Positions 17,427-26,400 of a DNA stretch of 64,000 nucleotides are shown piece by piece. The notes below the pieces were generated by a model. That model was not told where the DNA came from, made no database searches, and saw nothing but the letters and a program-made list of their open reading frames with translations. Source of the DNA: Candidatus Gastranaerophilales bacterium (GTDB taxonomy: Bacteria > Cyanobacteriota > Vampirovibrionia > Gastranaerophilales > Gastranaerophilaceae); NCBI GenBank assembly GCA_944325555.1, contig CALVAN010000010.1:1-64000 (forward strand). The letters run 5' to 3'. Position 1 is the stretch's first letter, and the number at the start of each line of letters is the position of its first letter. The translations under genes were made by a program, and so were the position numbers.

Positions 17427-17481
17427 TACTACGAAAGTAGTATATTTGTATAATGCCGTGTATAAAAAAAGATGTTATAAT
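17427..17481 (+). promoter_or_regulatory. Probable promoter of the Ycf45-like gene with an embedded palindrome
   Basis: Two TATAAT boxes (17449-17454 and 17476-17481) lie about 85-115 bp before the start. Just before the first box is TACTAC-GAAA-GTAGTA (17427-17442), a perfect hairpin with a GNRA-type loop. No good -35 box is visible. A regulator that binds the palindrome is possible. Confidence 0.4.
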
Positions 17482-17564
17482 ATACATGTAAGTTATATTC
17501 ATAATCGTAAAACAGGGAGAATCAACAAACAAAGTATCAGCCGATTGAAAGGGCATAAAATTAT

Positions 17565-19154
17565 ATGAATAAAGTACAATTTCACAGTGACCTGGATAGG
17601 TTAATTGAAATTCTACCGCCAAAGATTACAAAATGTTTGAGCCATGAAGCATTGGATGACGTAATTGAACTGGTATTAGATTTAGGCAGACAGCCCGAAA
17701 TACGGCATGCTGACGGAACAATAGATTACCTCGGCGAGGATAATATTGTTGATGAAGATATAAAATACATAACTGACAGAGTTCAGGAATTTACCAAGGA
17801 CAATCGTTCGGGTATCCCGGGCACACTGCACAGAATCAGTGCAATAAGAAACAGACAGGGCAAAATTGTAGGTCTTACGTGCAGAATAGGGAGAGTTGTT
17901 ACAGGTACAATTGCTTGCATAAAAGATTTTGTCGTACAAAATAAAAGTATTTTGTTCTTAGGACGACCCGGTGTAGGCAAAACAACTAAATTGAGAGAAA
18001 TCTCAAGACTTGTTGCTGACGAGCTGCACAAGCGTGTCGTTGTTGTAGATACCTCTAACGAAATTGCCGGTGACGGTGATACACCGCATCCTGCAATCGG
18101 TCACGCCAGACGTATGCAGGTTACTCAGCCGGAATTTCAAAAAGATATTATGATAGAAGCGGTTGAAAACCATACACCGGAAGTAATTGTTGTGGATGAA
18201 ATCGGCACGGAAGCAGAAGCACAGGCTGCAAGAACAATCGCAGAAAGAGGTGTAATGCTTATTGCAACCGCTCACGGAAATTCTCTTGAAAACCTTATTA
18301 AAAACCCTGTTCTTTCAGACCTTGTCGGCGGTATACAGTCTGTTACCTTAGGTGATGACGAGGCAAAAAGAAGAGCTTCTCAAAAAACGGTTCTCGAAAG
18401 AGAAAAACAGCCGACTTTTGATATTGTAATAGAAATTATCGACAGAAATACTCTTGCTGTTTATCCCGATACTGCTGAGGCGGTGGACTGTATTTTAAGA
18501 GGCTGGCCGATTAAACCCGTAATAAGAAAAGTTGATATGACTCAACCGCAAGAACCGAATCTTATGGAAAAAATAAATCAACTTGATAATAAAATTACTT
18601 CTGCTAACAATGCTCTTAATTTCAGTTTTTCACGAGAAAAATATGTAAAAGAGGTAAAAGGTTATAAAAAAATCTATATTTATGCCGTTAGCCGTTCTAT
18701 AATGGATAAATCCATTGAACGACTCAACCTTAATGCGGAACTGACAAAAAATATTGATGATGCTGATATAATAATTGCACACAAGAATTTTGCCAAAGGC
18801 GGCAATAAGATTTTGAGCATTGCAAATGAATACAGACTTCCTGTTTATTATGTACGCTCAAATTCAACATCTCAGGTTCAAAAAGTGTTAAAAGAAGCCC
18901 TAGGCTTGAAAGACGACAACAGGATAGTTTTTCATGACGAAACAGAAGAAGCTCTTGATGAAACAAAAGAGGCGATTCAAAAAGTTATGGAAACCGGTGA
19001 GTCCGTTGAACTTTCACCGCAAAGCCAGCATATAAGAAAATTGCAGCACGACCTTGTAGACCAGCATAACTTGTCCTCAGTCAGCCTCGGTGAAGGTGAG
19101 GACAGGCACCTTAAAATACTTGGTGCAAAAGAGCTAAAGCAGGATATCGGCTAA
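17565..19154 (+). CDS. ycf45: Ycf45-type P-loop ATPase with R3H domain
   Basis: This 529-residue protein belongs to the Ycf45/SpoIIIAA-like P-loop family found in cyanobacteria and plastids. Residues about 1-110 form an N-terminal domain; Walker A is GRPGVGKTTK (about 134-143); Walker B is VIVVDEIGTEAEA (about 206-218), followed by ATAHGN. After a linker (about 325-365), a second alpha/beta domain (365-450) leads to a C-terminal R3H-like motif R-K-L-Q-H near residue 487, with a following EGEDRHLKI strand. R3H domains bind single-stranded nucleic acid. Its exact cellular role is unknown. The gene overlaps the convergent glycosyltransferase gene by four bases. Confidence 0.85.
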   Translation: MNKVQFHSDLDRLIEILPPKITKCLSHEALDDVIELVLDLGRQPEIRHADGTIDYLGEDNIVDEDIKYITDRVQEFTKDNRSGIPGTLHRISAIRNRQGKIVGLTCRIGRVVTGTIACIKDFVVQNKSILFLGRPGVGKTTKLREISRLVADELHKRVVVVDTSNEIAGDGDTPHPAIGHARRMQVTQPEFQKDIMIEAVENHTPEVIVVDEIGTEAEAQAARTIAERGVMLIATAHGNSLENLIKNPVLSDLVGGIQSVTLGDDEAKRRASQKTVLEREKQPTFDIVIEIIDRNTLAVYPDTAEAVDCILRGWPIKPVIRKVDMTQPQEPNLMEKINQLDNKITSANNALNFSFSREKYVKEVKGYKKIYIYAVSRSIMDKSIERLNLNAELTKNIDDADIIIAHKNFAKGGNKILSIANEYRLPVYYVRSNSTSQVQKVLKEALGLKDDNRIVFHDETEEALDETKEAIQKVMETGESVELSPQSQHIRKLQHDLVDQHNLSSVSLGEGEDRHLKILGAKELKQDIG

Positions 19155-20152
19155 TTTTTGAGGTCTGAGTCTTTTAATTTTTCAAGAATAGTTTTTGCTC
19201 TTGCCGTGTAGCTGTGGCGTTTATATACATTCGTGAAGCCGATGGTTGCTATTTTTTGTGCGATATTAACATTGTTCAGGTAAAATTCTGTTTTATCAAG
19301 CAGGTCATAAACATCTTTGTATGTTTCAAGCTCTTTTGAAACAAGGAAATTTCGTTCAATGTCTTCCAAGTCGTCGGTTAGAAGAAACCCCCGAGAGGCA
19401 AGAACTTCAAATACTCGATAATTTAAACCCGATTTTCCCTGCAAGGTGATATTTATGTTAACAAAACTGTTTGCATAAACTTTAGCAAGCTCTTGTTCCG
19501 TTGTTAAAAAACCTCTGTAGGCACTTTTGTAAATATCAAGTTCTTTATCCGTAAGGAACTGTTTTTCCTTCATATCGTCAAGGCTTTGCAGAAAGTGCCT
19601 TTCATATGAAAAAATATTTACTTTCGAGCCGAATTTTTTTATTAATGCGGCAAGAATTTTTTGTCGTTTTTCTCCGAGCGGGCGTCCTACAAAAGAAATT
19701 GCGTATGTAGGTGTATGTTCGTCAAATTCATCAATTCGGTAGGCTTTTGCGTTTACTGCGAGCGGTAAAAATGAACAATTCGGAAGTTCTTTTGCAAAAC
19801 CTCTATCCCACATAAAAGAGTAGGCATTTAGTTTTTTAAATTCTTCGTACAGATATGGTTTGTTTACACAGGCGTATTTGCCCTGCGGTTCGTCAGCAAA
19901 ATAGTGCACGAGTTTGAACTTGTTTTGATTATCAATAATATAATTTTTTAGTTCGTCGTTGTCGCAGAATAAAAAACCGTAATCGTATCCCAGAATAATA
20001 TCAGGCTTAAATTTTTTAATATCGTCAACCGTAAGCTCTCTTAAGTCTTTGGCCATAACAAAGCAGCCGTTTGACTTAAATCCCTGCTTAAACCCTCGCA
20101 TTATAAGAGTTCCGGCAATACTGTTCGGTAATGTAATTAGCACTTTAATCAT
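19151..20152 (-). CDS. CgeB-like glycosyltransferase family protein
   Basis: Starting at the ATG at 20150-20152 the product has 333 residues; an upstream in-frame start at 20188 would add 12 residues without a better ribosome site. The N-terminal half is a GT-B-like domain (IKVLITLPNSIAGTLIMRGF), with HYFADEP near residue 83. The C-terminal half shows the CgeB/GT1-like block GLNYRVFEVLASRGFLLTDD (about 258-277) and a late helical region. Such enzymes decorate cell-surface polymers or spores; the substrate cannot be told. It stands alone on the minus strand, between the Ycf45-like gene and a repeat-rich gap. Confidence 0.6.
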   Translation of the reverse strand: MIKVLITLPNSIAGTLIMRGFKQGFKSNGCFVMAKDLRELTVDDIKKFKPDIILGYDYGFLFCDNDELKNYIIDNQNKFKLVHYFADEPQGKYACVNKPYLYEEFKKLNAYSFMWDRGFAKELPNCSFLPLAVNAKAYRIDEFDEHTPTYAISFVGRPLGEKRQKILAALIKKFGSKVNIFSYERHFLQSLDDMKEKQFLTDKELDIYKSAYRGFLTTEQELAKVYANSFVNINITLQGKSGLNYRVFEVLASRGFLLTDDLEDIERNFLVSKELETYKDVYDLLDKTEFYLNNVNIAQKIATIGFTNVYKRHSYTARAKTILEKLKDSDLKN

Positions 20153-20203
20153 AACTTTATTGTACTTTCTGTTCTTTGGAAGCGTCAATATTTTAATATA
20201 TAC

Positions 20204-20228
20204 TTCGGCAGATTAAAGTCTGCCCTGC
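20204..20228. repeat. Short palindromic repeat
   Basis: GGCAGA (20207-20212), a six-base loop and TCTGCC (20219-20224) form a hairpin. The same core, GGCAGACTAAAGTCT, recurs at about 20511-20525 inside family B copy 2. Confidence 0.45.
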
Positions 20229-20250
20229 GACTCGCAATGACAAATAATGT

Positions 20251-20380
20251 TCCCTCTCCGACAGGAGCGGATTTTGACGGGCACGCCGTGTCGCAGACCC
20301 AGTGCCCATGTGAGGACGGACGTTACTCCGTCCGAACGTCAAAATTCAAGACAGAGGGCTGGGGTGAGGGTTGGCAAAAT
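20251..20380. repeat. Dispersed repeat, family A, copy 2, with nested inverted repeats
   Basis: Outer arms CCCTCT (20252) and AGAGGG (20355) enclose ATTTTGACG / CGTCAAAAT, which in turn enclose GGGCAC / GTGCCC and GGACGGA-CGTTAC-TCCGTCC. The first part matches the reverse complement of family A copy 1 at the window start. An 88-codon ORF across it looks accidental. Confidence 0.55.
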
Positions 20381-20404
20381 CAAAACCACGTAAATGACAG
20401 CCAA

Positions 20405-20530
20405 GAACATAGGTCAGATTCTGAACACACACAATCATTGCAAAACCGCAAAGACGAATGCTTCAGAATGACGAAACGCCTTTTGCCTTCGGGTGACGAC
20501 TAATCTCGGCAGACTAAAGTCTACTCTACT
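20405..20530. repeat. Dispersed repeat, family B, copy 2
   Basis: It shares ordered blocks with 12190-12310 (GTCAGATTCTGAACACACA, TGCTTCAGAATGAC, TTTTGCCT, GACTAAT, GACTAAAGTC). Together with family A copy 2 it fills the 445-bp gap before the next gene; I see nothing coding there. Confidence 0.65.
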
Positions 20531-20596
20531 TCTTGTTCCCGAATTACTTAACATATAAAATGTTGACGAAGCAAAAAAAATAATTATCATATATTT

Positions 20597-21166
20597 ATGA
20601 AGAAAATAATTACCATCGCAGCATTATTAATAGCTCTTATTCACATACCTGCATTTGCGCAGACTGATTATGCAACCTTGTATCAAGAGGCACAGGTGCC
20701 GGATTTTAAACTTGTGCATGATATAGACCCGTATCAAAATGAAGATTATCAAAAATATGCGTGGTCGCCGTTTCCTTTGTTCAGACTTGCATCTGATGTT
20801 TATTTTAAAGGTCAGACAATTCCGGCAGGATACTATATACTTACCCCCCGTGAGATGAACGGCAAGTACTATATGTTTTTTAAAGAATCGGGAAAGGTAA
20901 AATATATTATACCTATCGTAAAAAAAGAACTTGTACCGGTTGATTTTTATCACAACAAATTGCCTACTCCCAAATACACAAAATGGCAAAAGTTCTGCAA
21001 ATCCGTGCGTGACGGTTTTTATAAGGTGTTCAGAAATTCTTCCAGAAAAGCACCTCCGCCTAACTCATATATCGTAACGGAAAATATTGAGGGCGATATG
21101 TATCTTGTTGTGCTCTATTACGGAGAATCTAAATATTATATGGTTTTTAAGTCAAACAAGTACTAA
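20597..21166 (+). CDS. Secreted protein of unknown function
   Basis: The 189-residue product has a clear signal peptide: MKK, a hydrophobic core (ITIAALLIALIHI) and a likely cleavage after AFA at about residue 21. The mature part is rich in Tyr and Lys. It contains two similar segments, GYYILTPREMNGKYYMFFKESGK and SYIVTENIEGDMYLVVLYYGESKYYM (given here only to show the repeated strand-turn-YYM pattern), which suggests two small beta domains, about 75-100 and 153-185. I recognise no family. Export to the periplasm or surface is inferred. It lies 37 bases before pgi, but no function is shared on present evidence. Confidence 0.6.
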   Translation: MKKIITIAALLIALIHIPAFAQTDYATLYQEAQVPDFKLVHDIDPYQNEDYQKYAWSPFPLFRLASDVYFKGQTIPAGYYILTPREMNGKYYMFFKESGKVKYIIPIVKKELVPVDFYHNKLPTPKYTKWQKFCKSVRDGFYKVFRNSSRKAPPPNSYIVTENIEGDMYLVVLYYGESKYYMVFKSNKY

Positions 21167-21203
21167 AACGCAAAAAAATTTTTTCACGTTTTTTTAACCG
21201 TAC

Positions 21204-22607
21204 ATGATTGGTAAAATTTTTTATAATAATTTAATTAGTAAAAAATCTCACATAGCTTTTAAATCAAATGTACAGCAAACAGACAAGCAAAAAACTGATT
21301 GCGCTATGATGTTTAGCGCTGTTTCCGTGCCTACATTGCTGGCTTATATGAATACTATAAACGCCCCTCAAAATATAAAAATAAAATATTTTAACACACT
21401 ACCTGAGGATAAGCTGCAGCAAAAATATGCACAAATTGCAGCGCAAGAAGCCGAAGAACTTCAGCAAAGAGAACATATTCAGGGGCAGGAGTTAAGCTGG
21501 ATAGAAGAATTACCTGCAACACAGCTGCAACGCCTTGATGAAATTTATGCGCTTGCGGATTCCCTAAAACAAAACGGCGGCGGCAAGCTTGGGATAATAG
21601 GCATAGGCGGTTCAAAACACACTATAGAAAATATGCTTGCTCTTTTCGGTTTGTCGGATAAAGCAGTATTTCTATCCTCTGTAACACCGGAGGATGAGCA
21701 GACTTTTATAAAAAAGCTCGGTGATAAAGATACTGCCGCAATAATGGTTGCATCAAAATCAGGAACAACTCTGGAACCTTCTAATGATTTTGAATATGTT
21801 CAAAAGGTTCTCGGTGAAGATTTTAAAAACTATGTTTGTATAACGGATAAGGATGAAAATAAAAGCAAACTGCGCAAAATTGCCAATGAAAAAGGCTATA
21901 AATGCGGAATTATTCATGACGGCTGCGGCGGAAGGTTCGGCGCTTTTGATGACCACACGCTTGTTGCCCTTGCCTATTGCGGTTTGTCTAAAAATGACAT
22001 GCAAAGGCTTTTGAAGGCTTCAATTAAAGCGCAAAAGAAATTCTTAAATCCCGATATAAAAGCTAATTTAGCTTTGCAAAGAGCTGCTTTTAACACGGAA
22101 TGTGTATTATCCGGCAAACAAAATCAGTATGATTATTACTTTGGCGACAGGTTTGAGGGTACTACCTTGTGGAATACTCAATTGAAAAAAGAATCGCATA
22201 AATCCTTGTACAAGGTCAGCGGTGATCTTGTCGGGCCTGCTTTCCTGCACAACTCAACTGAAAGCGATCTTGATGAAGATAACACAACTTCTTTTTATAC
22301 GTTTAATTCCGTAAAAAATGACGGAACCGAACCGTATAAGGCTTACAATGCATTACTTAACGGCAGTTTGAAGGCTTATGCTGCTGTTCATCCGGTTTCG
22401 CAGATAGAGTTAAAAGATTTTTCTCCGGAGGCTGTTGCGGAATTTATTGAGCTTAAACATTTTGAAACGATTTATACAGGCATGCTGCTAAGGGCAATGA
22501 AAAATACAGCAAATAATAAGACCGAAAAACCTGACCGTCTGCCGGAGGTTCTTCAGCCTCATGTGAATATTTATAAAAAAGAAGTAAATAAAATATTAAA
22601 CAGTTAA
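21204..22607 (+). CDS. pgi: Glucose-6-phosphate isomerase, divergent
   Basis: The enzyme interconverts glucose 6-phosphate and fructose 6-phosphate in glycolysis. The 467-residue product has SIS-type motifs: GIIGIGGSKHTIENM (about 132-146), the phosphate-binding VASKSGTTLEPSNDF near 184, and GGRFGAF near 247. The C-terminal active-site region LQPHVNIYKKEV (near 455) holds the expected Lys. The sequence departs from well-known bacterial enzymes. An N-terminal region of about 80 residues (IAFKSNVQQTDKQ and following) is not part of the usual fold. The gene ends overlap the convergent zinc-ribbon gene by four bases. Confidence 0.8.
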   Translation: MIGKIFYNNLISKKSHIAFKSNVQQTDKQKTDCAMMFSAVSVPTLLAYMNTINAPQNIKIKYFNTLPEDKLQQKYAQIAAQEAEELQQREHIQGQELSWIEELPATQLQRLDEIYALADSLKQNGGGKLGIIGIGGSKHTIENMLALFGLSDKAVFLSSVTPEDEQTFIKKLGDKDTAAIMVASKSGTTLEPSNDFEYVQKVLGEDFKNYVCITDKDENKSKLRKIANEKGYKCGIIHDGCGGRFGAFDDHTLVALAYCGLSKNDMQRLLKASIKAQKKFLNPDIKANLALQRAAFNTECVLSGKQNQYDYYFGDRFEGTTLWNTQLKKESHKSLYKVSGDLVGPAFLHNSTESDLDEDNTTSFYTFNSVKNDGTEPYKAYNALLNGSLKAYAAVHPVSQIELKDFSPEAVAEFIELKHFETIYTGMLLRAMKNTANNKTEKPDRLPEVLQPHVNIYKKEVNKILNS

Positions 22608-23071
22608 AAACTATCCTCTTGAATAAGTCTGTCTAATATAATTTGCATTTTTTCGGATTCCTGAGCGAGTCTTCTGACATCAGCAAGTCTTTCATCATCA
22701 GAGTTATATTGATTTCTCATCGCTTCAAGCTCGCTGTGATCAAAGAATTTACCGCCGCAGAAATAACATTCGTCAATTGTAATGTCCTGTTTTGCACTTA
22801 CGTGGTTTTTAACCATCGGCTTATGGCAGAGGGGGCATTCTCTTTCAACATCTTTGTTTACTTCAATATAATCTCTGTCTTTTTTTGCTTCTGAAATCGG
22901 AGTTATGTCCTCTGCTTTTTCATCGAGTTTTTTTAGCTCTCTGTTGTCCAGCCAGATACCGCCGCAGCCGTCAAGACAAATATCTACCATAAAGTCCTGA
23001 TTTTCAAGGTAAACTTTTTTCATAATTTTGCCGCAAGCCGGGCAGGTAATAATTTCATAATTGTCAGCCAT
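22604..23071 (-). CDS. Double zinc-ribbon (zf-TFIIB-type) protein
   Basis: The 155-residue product has two zf-TFIIB-like units. The first has CPACGK (about 10-15) and CLDGCGGIWLDNREL (about 32-46). The second has CPLCHKPM (about 79-86) and CYFCGGKFFDHSEL (about 101-114). A short helical tail follows. Each unit has two pairs of cysteines expected to bind one zinc. Proteins of this type are common but poorly understood. AAAGGAA lies before the ATG. It is convergent with pgi and divergent from the AsmA-like gene across a 416-bp structured spacer. Confidence 0.8.
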   Translation of the reverse strand: MADNYEIITCPACGKIMKKVYLENQDFMVDICLDGCGGIWLDNRELKKLDEKAEDITPISEAKKDRDYIEVNKDVERECPLCHKPMVKNHVSAKQDITIDECYFCGGKFFDHSELEAMRNQYNSDDERLADVRRLAQESEKMQIILDRLIQEDSF

Positions 23072-23175
23072 CGATAAATTCCTTTATTAATTTTTATATA
23101 ATAAAAGATTATAACATTTTTGATAAAAATTGCTATCATAAATACCCAATATAGAGTATTTTTGCTAAAATATTT

Positions 23176-23350
23176 TCATATAGTCAACTGACCCCGACAA
23201 GGTCAGAATACGGCACGGAAAAATTACATTTTTCCTTTGCCTACCTCTAAAAAACGATATTTAATCGTTTTTCAGAGTTCTTGGGTGCAATAAACAAGTG
23301 CGATATTGACTATACAACAAGGGCACCCGCAACAAGTGCATGGGGTCACT
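23176..23350. repeat. Spacer with crossing long-range inverted repeats
   Basis: Besides local hairpins (CTGACC..GGTCAG near 23185-23203 and AAAAACGAT..ATCGTTTTT near 23251-23273), distant segments match: TATAGTCAA with TTGACTATA, GACCCC with GGGGTC, and GGGTGC with GCACCC. The pairings cross one another, as expected for a knotted RNA or for a decayed, rearranged repeat. Confidence 0.4.
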
Positions 23351-23372
23351 TGAGCAAAATTATAGCTTAGGC

Positions 23373-23448
23373 GATCTCGCTAACTCTCATCAATGTGCCA
23401 GTGGCACATTGACTCAGCAGAGTGTGTACCACTACTACAAGCGAGATC
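23373..23448 (+). promoter_or_regulatory. Large nested stem-loop before the AsmA-like gene
   Basis: GATCTCGCT (23373-23381) pairs with AGCGAGATC (23440-23448); ACTCT (23383-23387) pairs with AGAGT (23419-23423); inside these, CAATGTGCCA (23391-23400) and TGGCACATTG (23402-23411) flank a single base. It ends 39 bp before the start codon, so it could be a 5' leader structure or an operator. Confidence 0.5.
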
Positions 23449-23487
23449 CCTCTTAGACAAATTACGGTTATTAATGAGAGGCAGGTT

Positions 23488-26400
23488 ATGAATTTTATAA
23501 AAAAACATAAAATATTTTTATCAATTATACTTTGTATAATACTTGTTTTATATGTGCTCTTTGTTTTTGCTCTGCCAAAACTGGTTAATCTTAACAACTA
23601 CAAAGACGAAATAAAAAAACTCGTTGAGCAGAGTACAAAATTGTCTTTTGAACTGCAGGACATAAAACTTGTCACCACACCTTCTTTAAAAGCTGGTGCC
23701 AAACTCTCTGGTTTAAAAATAGCTTATCCTGACGGAAAAGAGATTGTAGCAGCCGAAAATGCCGAGGCAAAAATATCTATTCTGCCTTTAATTTTTAAGA
23801 CATTAAAAATCAGCGATGTAACCGTAAACTCTCCGTCTTTCAATTTAGTATTCCTTACAGACGGACAAATTGATATTGTTAAATACATAACAAATAATCT
23901 TGAACAAACTTCTCAAGCCTCACAAACACCTGCTGCGGAATTGCCTTTAAAAATATCAGCGAGTTTGCCTGTTGTTAAAGTTACCGATTATTCTTTAACT
24001 TTAAAAGATGAAAAATCTTCAAATATGTTTGCAGTAAAGGGTAACAATTTTGTATTTGATAAAGCCGTATTGAATAAACATTTAAGAGTTACAACAGACG
24101 GAAAAATTCTTGTTAATGATAATACAAATGTAAACTATGATGTGAGACTCGCAAGCTTCTGGCCTGCGATTACAGCGTCCGAAACAACTGATAATCAACA
24201 GCAGACGATGCCGCAGATTGATTTTATACAGGAGCTTGTCAAATACGACCCCAAAGCTGATATTAAAGCTGATATTACCGCAAAAGAACACAACGGACAC
24301 ATTGATCTTGACGGATATTTGAACGTTGATAAATTAAGTATTAAACTGAACGGGAAAAAACTTCCGGACAGCCATTTTCATTTGTTGTCAAAAGGACATG
24401 AAACAGACATTGACTCCGCTGTTTATGTCAGCGCAAGCGAAAAGGCTAATCTTCAATCCAAAATAACCACAGGTAATAAAACTAAAGTTGATGTTAACCT
24501 TAGTACAGATAAAATTAGTTTTTCAAGCTTACAAAATTTTGCAATTGCGCTTTTGAATTCGCTCAATATGCAAAATGATATTGCTTCGTTAAAAGTTACA
24601 GGCTACATAAAATCAAATTTTAACGTAAAAACTGATTTAAAAACTTTTGAATCTTCTGGAACCTTTAACATTGTGGATGGTTCTGTTGCCCACAAAGTCA
24701 TTCCCGTGACAATTAACGATATAACAGCGTATATTGATTTTTCCGGTAATGCTTTAAATATTAAAGATGCATATACATATGTAAACGGTACAAAAATAAC
24801 AGCAAAGGGTTCTGTGGATTCTTCTTCAAACGCTGATGTTTCTGTTTCTTCCGGAAATATCAATATTGCACCACTGTTCAATGCGTTTGCCCCTGCGGAT
24901 ATGAAAAAATCCTTTGTCTTAAACAGCGGTATTCTCAATATAGATGTAATTTTGAAGGGTAAATTGTCTGAAATTCAACCCGATATAGATGTTGCTTTGA
25001 CAAAATTCCTTCTTAAAACAAAAACTCCAATGCCTGTAATCTCCGTGAATATACCTTCGTTAAAAATCGATGTTAATCCGCAGCAGGCTGTTATAAACCC
25101 TTTCGATATTGTTTTTAATTCTTCCAACGTCAAAGTTTCAGGCAGTGTAAAAGATTACCTTAAAGATATGAAAATAAATATCACTGCCGACGGCTCAATA
25201 AAAGCAAACGATATCAATTTGCTGCTTCCGAAAGAAACAAGAGCTCTGATAGGTACAAAAGGCGCTATACCCGTTAAGGCTCTGATTAGCGGCAATGCGC
25301 AAAAAATTGATATCAAAGCTCAGGCTTATCCTGACGCAAACAACTACTTTTCTCCCGTAAGCGTTAAGAAGATGACGGGCAAAAACGGGCTTGTCAATGC
25401 AGAGTTGTCATATGCAAATGACAATCTTGATATTGTTGATGTCTCTCTTTATATGCCTTCAAAATCAACTGTTTCTGAGGATTTTGCAAAAAACAAAAAG
25501 GGTGCGTCAAAAATGGCGGGAATTTCAGGAACAATTGCGAATATTTCCTCTAGTTATCCGCAGATGAAAATACTCTTTTCAATTCCGGAACCCGTATTGT
25601 TATCACACACTCTCATGCCTGATGCTTCCTTAACGGCAAGGGGGGATTTGAATTTAATCGGTACGCTTAATGCTCCGGCTTATAAAGGTTTTATTTCTAT
25701 AAAAGATATAAATCTTCCTTCATTGCTTACAAAAGTTCAGGGAGTAGATTTGGAATTCAATGACAACACAATCAGTGCAAATATCCAGAATCTCGATATA
25801 AATAAAACGGTTTTGAATATTATTGCTGATGCTTCTGCTGCTTTTGGCGATGTGTTTGTAATAAAATCAATGAAACTCTCCAGCAATGATTTAAATGTTG
25901 ACAATCTCTTTGCCGCTATGGACAAAATGAATGCTCTGTTTGCATCTTCTGCCGGAGCGGGCAGTTCTTCCGGTTCTGCAGCGGGCAATGTTCTGCCGGT
26001 TAAAATTTCCAACGGTACGGCTGAGATTAAAAAATTCACAATGAAACAAATCGGCGGAAACTTTATTGCTTCCGATATTACCGGCGGTTTTACTCTGGTA
26101 AACGACCTTGTAAGAATACCGGATCTTAAAGCTTCTGTATATGGCGGAACCGTAAATGCCGATGTGTCCTACAACGTAAAAACCACCGCTGTAACAGCAA
26201 AAGTTAAGGGCGTGAAAGTAGATGCAAATAAAGCTGTCGGGGTCTTTACAGGATTAAAAGACCAGATTAAGAGTAATCTGGATTTTAATGCAGATATAAA
26301 ACTAAAAGGCACTACTTATGAACAGCAGATGAAATCTCTTAACGGGACTGCTGATTTTGAACTTAAAGACGGACAACTTGGCAGTCTGGGACGTTTTGAG

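Noticed and set aside
20237-20503. 88-codon ORF between the glycosyltransferase and the secreted protein
   Set aside because: It runs through two dispersed repeats with nested inverted arms, has no ribosome site, and is not conserved as a frame between repeat copies.
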